Assembly: GCF_000001735.4 (NCBI RefSeq)
Contig: NC_003071.7
Location: 2,801,001 to 2,865,000, forward strand
Source: Arabidopsis thaliana
Lineage: Eukaryota; Streptophyta; Magnoliopsida; Brassicales; Brassicaceae
Direction: 5' to 3'
DNA length: 64,000 nucleotides
Shown: positions 58,317-64,000 of the stretch, one piece after another
Layout of the letters: each line of letters starts with the position of its first letter
Numbering within the stretch: the stretch's first letter is position 1
Notes under the pieces: model-generated
Seen by the model: only the letters and a program-made list of their open reading frames with translations
Databases searched by the model: none
Told to the model about the DNA's origin: nothing
Translations under genes and position numbers: made by a program

Positions 58317-61300
58317 TGAAACGCTGGATTAGCTGTATGGTAGACTGCAGACAAGTTGTCACAAAACAATTCAGGAGTATCTGGGAGAGGAATGCCAAGC
58401 TCACGGAGAAGAGTGCTCAGCCAGAGGATCTCAGAGGCAGCATCAGATAAGGTGCGGTATTCAGCTTCTGTGGAGCTTCGGGAGACAGTTGGATGTTTCT
58501 TTGACGACCATGACACCAGGTTCGTGGCCATAAAGGTGCAGAGGCCACCAACAGAGCGTCTTGTGAGCTTACAGTTGCCCCAGTCACTGTCACTGTAAGC
58601 TTGCAAAAGAGTAGGAGAATTTTGATTGTAAGAGATTCCCATAGTGATGGTACCTTTTATGTACCTTAGAATCCGCTTCAGAAGATGAAAGTCTGACATT
58701 GTTGGCTGGTGCATCTTTTGGCACACGAAGTTTACAGCAAAATGTATGTCAGGGCGAGTCAAGGTGAGATATTGGAGCTTTCCAGCAATACTCCTGAAAT
58801 AAGTTGGATCAGTGAAAGGTTCTTCTTGGTGTGGAACTCTGTCAAGCTGAACGGGTAGAGGAGTTGGCAGAGGAGTGCAGTTCTCCATTGCAGAAGCCAC
58901 CAAGAGATCTTCAGCATACTTCTGCTGAGACATAAACAGGCCGTGTTGATTTCGCTGAACCTGAATTCCCAGGAAGTAGTGGAGTTGTCCCATATCAGTC
59001 ATTCTGAATTCTTTGTTGAGAGCTGCTAGAAGACTGGATAATGTCTGTGAACTATTTCCTGTAATCACCATGTCATCAACATAAAGAAGAAGCAGAATGA
59101 GGTTATTATTATGAGCATAGATGAATAGTGAAGGGTCAGATTTACTGCAGAAAAATCCAAACTCCAAGAGAAAGGTGCTGAACTTGTCAAACCAAGCTCT
59201 TGGGGACTGTTTTAAACCATAGATAGATTTGTGAAGCAAGCAAACATGAGTTGGTTTACTCTTATCAACAAAACCAGCAGGCTGAGTCATGTAAACAGTC
59301 TCATTTAGATCGCCATGTAAGAAGGCGTTTTTAACATCCATTTGCTTCAACTCCCAGTTCAAAGCAGTAGCCAAATGGAGAACCAATTGGACTGTAGGTG
59401 TTCTTACTACAGGACTGTAGGTCTCAAGATAGCCAATCCCTTCTTCTTGAAGAAAACATTTTGCAACTATCCGAGCCTTGAGCTTATTTAAGGTTCCATC
59501 AGCGTGGAGTTTAGTCCGGAAGACCCATTTGCTTCCAAGAACATGCATGTTAGGTGTGTATGGCACCAGGGACCATGTATTAGTTTCAGAACAGTTGCCC
59601 ATTTCTTCTGTCATGGCGCCTGTCCAACCCGGATGCTTTAAAGCCGCAGTTACTGTCTTTGGCTCAGGATAAGTAACCTTGTGAGACAGAAAAACATAAC
59701 GAGGATTTGGTTTTGTGATTCCCACCTTAGCTCTTGTGATCATTGGGTGAGTGTTAGTAGGAGGTGGAGCTTGTTGAGTAGGAACTGGAGCTGCCATGAG
59801 ATCTTCTACAGTGTCATCCACCAAAAGCTGGGATGAGTGAGAGCTGTCGCCAATAGAAGCAGAATCGAAGTTTATCGTACGCTCAGAACTCTCATTCACC
59901 ACAGCAGGTGGATGAGTTGAATTGATTGTTGTTGTTGAAGGTTGAGACACAAGTGCAGCAGCAGAATTCTGAGACAACTGAGGGCTTCTCCGTGGTAAAG
60001 GAGGAAAATCAGCAGCAGTAAAAAGAGGAGGCGTGGGTAGTGTTGCCTTTCTCTGTGGTGGTTGTGCTGGAGACACTTTTGGTGGTGCCTGAGACACGGA
60101 GGATTCAAACCCCTTGAACCATGCTGCAAGTAATGGAGTTGTAGGCTGCGAATGAAGGTGTTTATAGTGATGAGAGAAAGGATAAGCTGTTTCATCAAAA
60201 ATCACATGCCTGCTTATATAAACCCGTCCTGTAGGTGGATATAAACACCTATACCCCTTGTATTTGTCATTGTACCCCAGGAAAACGCACTTAAGAGAGC
60301 GAGGGTCAAATTTGTTCATAGCATAGTCACGCATAGTTGGAAAACAAGCACAACCGAAAGATCTGAGAGCTGTATAGTCCGGAGTCGTCTGATGCAGCTT
60401 TTCATAAGGTGAAATAGCATCCTCAACAGCAGATGTAGGGAGAAGATTAATCAGAAAGTTGGCAGTGAAGAAGGCTTCAACCCAAAACTTAAGAGGGACT
60501 TTACTCTGAAACAGCATAGATAAGCCTAATTCCACCAAATGCCTGTGCTTCCTTTCTGCTAGTCCATTTTGTTGAGGAGTGTGAGGATATGAGATGTGTT
60601 GTTGTATCCCATGATTCTGAAGATGTTGCAGAAACTTATGATTGACAAACTCTCCACCACCATCACATTGAAACACACTAATCTTATGATTAAGTTGGTT
60701 TTCAACTAGCTTGTGAAATGCAACAAAGATATTGTAGAAATCTGACTTGAGCTTCAAAGGATAAATCCAACTGAATCGAGAATAATGATCAATAAAGACT
60801 GCATAATATCTAAAGCCTTGTACAGAAGTAATTGGAGAGGGTCCCCACAAGTCACAGTGAACCCTCTCAAGAGGTCTATTTGAAGTAAATGAAGAAGAAA
60901 CAAATGGCAGCCTAGTGCTCTTCCCAAGCTGACATGCTTCACAGAGTGACTTAGAAGTCTTATTGATAGAGATAGAGTTGGTCTTGACCAGTTGCTGCAG
61001 GACTTGAGGATGAGGATGTCCAAGGCGTCTGTGCCACACTTCATCACTTGCGGACTGCTGACGAGTGGAGAAGAAAGCCTTGAACTGAGAGTCATCCTTC
61101 AGACAATATAAACCATCACAAGTGCTTCCCATTATGAGAAGCTTCTTGGTTGCCTTATCATTGATACGCACACCATCAGAGTCAAACTCAACAGTACATG
61201 GATAATCTTGAGTAAGCTTAGACACAGACAAGAGAGATTTCGTTATGCTTGGGCAAACAAGAACATCAGTGAGAGGGACATTACCTGATGAGGAAGCCAA

Positions 61301-62464
61301 GTTTGTTGAGCCAGTGTGTGTAATGGGCAGAAAATTACCATCAGCAACCATGACAGCATCAGATCCATGGTATGGTTGAGATTGTTGCAGGGATCGAGGA
61401 CTGTTTGTGACATGAGCAGTTGCAGCAGAATCTGGAAGCCATTCATTGCCATGTTGATCTGTAATATCAGTGATGCGCATTGCAGCTAAGGCACGAGGAA
61501 GCTCTTCGTATTGGTAGCTGTTGTTGAAGCGATGCCAACACTTAAGAGCTGGATGACCCATTTTCCCGCAAATCTGACAGACAACCGAAGTACCACCAGA
61601 CTGAGAACCTGAAGAACTGTTTGTTGAAGATATCTGCTGATGGAAACCACGACCACGAGTACTAAATGAGTTTCTGCCTCTGTTAGATTTCCCTTTGCCA
61701 CGATTGTAAGCATTGAAGTAACCAGAAGCATTAGAGTCATCTGAAGTGGTGATGTTGAAGGCGACATGAGGTGAAACTGCTGTCTCTTCAAGATAACCCT
61801 GAAGTCGATCGTCATAGCCTGTAAGCTTAGGAATAACATCCTCTAGACTAGGACCAGGCAGAGCATCCATGGAGTTTTCAATAGTGGTTTTGATAGGCTC
61901 ATACTCTCGCCCTAACCCATTCAAAGCAGCAAAAATCTTCATCTTTTCTGTTACAGGACTTCCTACAGAGGCTAGTTGGTCACAAATAGTCTTAAGGTCC
62001 TTAAGATATTCATCCATAGATTTATCACGTTTGCTAACATTTTGGAGGCGTCTTTGCAGCTCAAATAACCTAGAGGAGGAAACCCTATTAAAGTGGTTTG
62101 CTACAGAGATCCATACCTCATGAGAAGTGTTGCAGTTGACCACAACACTGAGAATATCTTCTAAGAAAGAACCAAGGAGCCAGGATTTGACAACTCGATC
62201 TGTCTTGAACCAGGTGTAGTACTCAGGATTGGGTGAAGCCGATGTTGACCCATCAATGTCTGAAACAACGCTGGTTTGGCTTGGTGCAGGAATCGAGCCT
62301 GTGACAAAACCCAGAAGCCCTTGACCATCAAGAAAAGATTCGAACTGAGATTTCCAGAGAATATAGTTCTTGGCAGTAAGAGTGACGGTGACACAATTTG
62401 AAATATTGAGAGAAGGAACAGAGTAGAGTTCCATGGATCTATGTTCCATGAGCTCTGATACCAT
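58226..62464 (-). CDS. Copia gag-pol polyprotein, 1412 codons, with host-derived C-terminus
   Basis: One open frame encodes all Copia enzymes: Gag with a CCHC knuckle (C296, C299, H304, C309); protease DSAA (D345); integrase HHCC (H478, H483, C508, C511) and DD35E (D538, D601, E637); reverse transcriptase with YVDD (1128-1131) and D1043; RNase H with D1294, E1333 and D1369. At residue 1384 the family text AFHA stops, and 28 residues of duplicated host sequence follow. The RNase H end with its final acidic residue and the polypurine tract are therefore missing. The first ATG overlaps the primer-binding site, so Met7 or Met11 is a likelier start. Translation is plausible; transposition on its own is not. 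Confidence 0.9.
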   Translation of the reverse strand: MVSELMEHRSMELYSVPSLNISNCVTVTLTAKNYILWKSQFESFLDGQGLLGFVTGSIPAPSQTSVVSDIDGSTSASPNPEYYTWFKTDRVVKSWLLGSFLEDILSVVVNCNTSHEVWISVANHFNRVSSSRLFELQRRLQNVSKRDKSMDEYLKDLKTICDQLASVGSPVTEKMKIFAALNGLGREYEPIKTTIENSMDALPGPSLEDVIPKLTGYDDRLQGYLEETAVSPHVAFNITTSDDSNASGYFNAYNRGKGKSNRGRNSFSTRGRGFHQQISSTNSSSGSQSGGTSVVCQICGKMGHPALKCWHRFNNSYQYEELPRALAAMRITDITDQHGNEWLPDSAATAHVTNSPRSLQQSQPYHGSDAVMVADGNFLPITHTGSTNLASSSGNVPLTDVLVCPSITKSLLSVSKLTQDYPCTVEFDSDGVRINDKATKKLLIMGSTCDGLYCLKDDSQFKAFFSTRQQSASDEVWHRRLGHPHPQVLQQLVKTNSISINKTSKSLCEACQLGKSTRLPFVSSSFTSNRPLERVHCDLWGPSPITSVQGFRYYAVFIDHYSRFSWIYPLKLKSDFYNIFVAFHKLVENQLNHKISVFQCDGGGEFVNHKFLQHLQNHGIQQHISYPHTPQQNGLAERKHRHLVELGLSMLFQSKVPLKFWVEAFFTANFLINLLPTSAVEDAISPYEKLHQTTPDYTALRSFGCACFPTMRDYAMNKFDPRSLKCVFLGYNDKYKGYRCLYPPTGRVYISRHVIFDETAYPFSHHYKHLHSQPTTPLLAAWFKGFESSVSQAPPKVSPAQPPQRKATLPTPPLFTAADFPPLPRRSPQLSQNSAAALVSQPSTTTINSTHPPAVVNESSERTINFDSASIGDSSHSSQLLVDDTVEDLMAAPVPTQQAPPPTNTHPMITRAKVGITKPNPRYVFLSHKVTYPEPKTVTAALKHPGWTGAMTEEMGNCSETNTWSLVPYTPNMHVLGSKWVFRTKLHADGTLNKLKARIVAKCFLQEEGIGYLETYSPVVRTPTVQLVLHLATALNWELKQMDVKNAFLHGDLNETVYMTQPAGFVDKSKPTHVCLLHKSIYGLKQSPRAWFDKFSTFLLEFGFFCSKSDPSLFIYAHNNNLILLLLYVDDMVITGNSSQTLSSLLAALNKEFRMTDMGQLHYFLGIQVQRNQHGLFMSQQKYAEDLLVASAMENCTPLPTPLPVQLDRVPHQEEPFTDPTYFRSIAGKLQYLTLTRPDIHFAVNFVCQKMHQPTMSDFHLLKRILRYIKGTITMGISYNQNSPTLLQAYSDSDWGNCKLTRRSVGGLCTFMATNLVSWSSKKHPTVSRSSTEAEYRTLSDAASEILWLSTLLRELGIPLPDTPELFCDNLSAVYHTANPAFHAMIDKATKSTNFRVLYPNGDSILTWHENA
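62452..62463 (-). promoter_or_regulatory. retrotransposon primer-binding site of the young Copia element
   Basis: On the minus strand TGGTATCAGAGC follows the LTR end at 62464 directly. It pairs with initiator methionine tRNA. It overlaps the first possible ATG of the polyprotein, whose codons 1-5 are made of it. Confidence 0.9.
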
Positions 62465-62852
62465 GAAGGCAAAAGCAATGCTTTAGGTTTTCATTGATAA
62501 TACTCTCTTAACTTTACAAAAGATGATGGGGTTTTGTTTATATACAACAAGAGAGACATAGCTAAAACCCTAGAGAGAAACGACAGGTGTCACACATCAA
62601 GCTGGACTCTCTGAATCAAGGGTCAGGAACCTGTTCTCAAGCTTGATGTTGAAAGCCTTTTCCGTACTGAGATTAGGTGAACTTGTCTTGAGGTTGCCAG
62701 CTCTGTTCTTGTCGTTACTTGGAGAAGATGACCGTTGCTTCCAAGTTTGTGTTGTGGGCTTCTTGGGCCTGCATTGGGCTTTCATTTGTTTCTTTGCTGA
62801 GTTCAGAGAAACTGCAGAGTTTTGAGGCTTCATTACTTGAATTGTGTTGATA
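62464..62852 (-). repeat. Copia LTR, right copy (5' LTR of the element)
   Basis: This 389-bp LTR adjoins the primer-binding site at 62463 and, on its outer side, ATTCC (62853-62857) and host DNA. It has the same TA-start mutation as the left LTR. It holds the promoter (TATATAAAC near 62535) that would drive the polyprotein on the minus strand. Confidence 0.85.
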
Positions 62853-63500
62853 ATTCCCAAAGTCTTGTTTCATGATTCATCTTCTTTACTGTAAAGAAAT
62901 GAAAAATGTTCCTTTCTGATATTATATATTCACAAAATTCTGACATTTTTGACTCTTTTCATTTCGTAGATTTAATTTCGATTCTCCTCCAAAGATCCAT
63001 CTCATATTCTCTGATGTTCCGGTTACTCCGGGTAAACTCATGAACCTTGCATCATCTTCTTTGTCTCTGAGTATAAATATTAATTTTTCTGTGCTGTCTT
63101 GTTATGCATTTTCATGCCACGTCAAAATACTGTCACCATTTGGATATAGCACTCGAAAGTTGGTACTTTTTGTTGCTTTATCAATCATTGCATGAGAAAC
63201 TTCAATTATAAGTTTGGGTGGAAGAACTTGAAGATGGCTTGATCCGGCAGGGTCTTCTTGGCATTTTGGTTCATTGGCTCGGTAGTTTTTGATATTTTCT
63301 CGCCCAAACGTCTTTAGATAAATGTTACTTGCTGGATCAATTTGAGTTGGGCTAAATCTTCCAGTTTTGTTCGATATGATCGGTTTAGAACTCTAGGAAT
63401 AGGAACACGAAGAGAAACATCTTCTCTTCTGTTTTCTTTGCCCATGACATCATCGTTTACAACGTACATGTTGATAATGTGATGATAGTTTAACAACGGG
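62853..63500 (-). CDS. unrecognised host gene, 5' part
   Basis: The minus strand carries a protein-like reading from an AG acceptor near 63390: SSKPIISNKTGRFSPTQIDP continues to LPPKLIIEVSHAMIDKATKS and ends LTWHENA at the TAA 58226-equivalent (63102-63104). The same frame stays open after this stop for 59 codons (RFMSLPGVTGTSENMRWIFG), so the TAA may be a nonsense mutation in a longer gene. Upstream is another reading at 63314-63496 (YHHIINMYVVNDDVMGKENR), in a different frame. I recognise no family. The inner 340 bp are duplicated at 57977-58316. Confidence 0.45.
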
Positions 63501-64000
63501 AAGAAGTTATATTTACTCTCATATTTTGTTCAATATACATAGGACATATATATATACACAAGGTGGACATAATCCTAATTAATTACAAGAGAATATTTTA
63601 GTAGTAATGATAGGAGAAATCATAGGGATTGGTAATTGATTTGAATATGCTCTTTCCTTCTATACATGTTTCATCATCAATATACACGAAGCCCTCGGCA
63701 ACAAATCATCTCATAAGAAAGCGAAACTGAGAATCAATAAGAAAACAGAACATGAAGCAAAACAGAGAAGCAAACAAAACCGAATCGAGAGTTGAGACAC
63801 ATATGGGGCAAACCGAGTACCCCAAAAGCAAGAAACAAACAGCCATTTTACACATGTTTTCATTAGTGTAATAATTTAACATAAATTAGAAGTATCTAAT
63901 CTCTAACCCCACACCTCACAGACACAATGTCGCCGTTGAGACAAGAGAGAACAGCACGACCAAGTGTGAAGTATGAACAATGTATTAATTCCTCACTTTA
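63501..64000. other. end of window, nothing recognised
   Basis: The stretch includes a TATATATATA run at about 63547 and AT-rich sequence. No coding region or element edge is recognised; it may contain earlier exons or the promoter of the minus-strand host gene. Confidence 0.35.

Noticed and set aside
59896..62478. Other-frame ORFs of 69-117 codons within the Copia polyprotein
   Set aside because: Shadows of the 1412-codon frame, which explains every motif in the interval.
1..64000. tRNA, rRNA or CRISPR-like arrays
   Set aside because: No tRNA-like fold, rRNA sequence or regularly spaced repeats were recognised. The only TGGTATCAGAGC motifs are retrotransposon primer sites.

Overview
This is plant nuclear DNA from a transposon-packed, pericentromere-like region of a Brassicaceae genome. 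The only ordinary gene that is clearly intact is a four-exon secretory phospholipase A2 at 41475-42212 (minus). Its spliced 148-residue product matches my recollection of Arabidopsis PLA2-ALPHA (At2g06925 on chromosome 2), so Arabidopsis thaliana or a very close relative is likely. That identification is from memory, not from a search.

Layout. 1-9835: a CACTA element with a decayed TNP2 transposase and second ORF, interrupted by two Gypsy LTR-gag ends facing each other as a 2.4-kb-arm inverted repeat. 9836-16935: a Copia remnant, two LTR-like copies of one family on the minus strand, and the 3' end of an Athila-like element. 16936-23410: a second decayed CACTA element with a Helitron end inside it. 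23417-37300: an Athila LTR fragment, then a nest in which an old Copia element is split by an 11-kb LINE. The LINE is itself split by an LTR-34 bp-LTR element, which carries a solo LTR, and by another solo LTR. 37795-40633: an internally deleted Athila-like element with perfect 5-bp target duplications. 41475-42212: PLA2. 43765-48740: a decayed Copia element on the minus strand. 48741-53524: AT-rich DNA with two Helitron ends and degenerate repeats. 53525-56704: a pectinesterase pseudogene split by a solo LTR. 57265-63500: an unrecognised host gene interrupted by a young Copia element with a 1412-codon ORF.

The most informative structure is the last one. The 732-bp identical repeats around the young Copia ORF are not simply its LTRs. 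Each is a 389-bp LTR plus about 340 bp of host DNA. The left copy is a solo LTR bounded by the 5-bp duplication ATTCC. The pol ORF has lost the end of RNase H and the polypurine tract, and reads directly into duplicated host sequence through a 7-bp microhomology. This points to recombination between a solo-LTR allele and a full-length allele, or to a tandem duplication followed by LTR-LTR collapse.

I found no convincing tRNA, rRNA, CRISPR or operon-like system and nothing that looks like a novel enzymatic system. The interest lies in rearrangement, nesting and regulatory structure. All homology statements come from reading translations and motifs by eye. Boundaries of decayed elements are approximate unless a target duplication is quoted.
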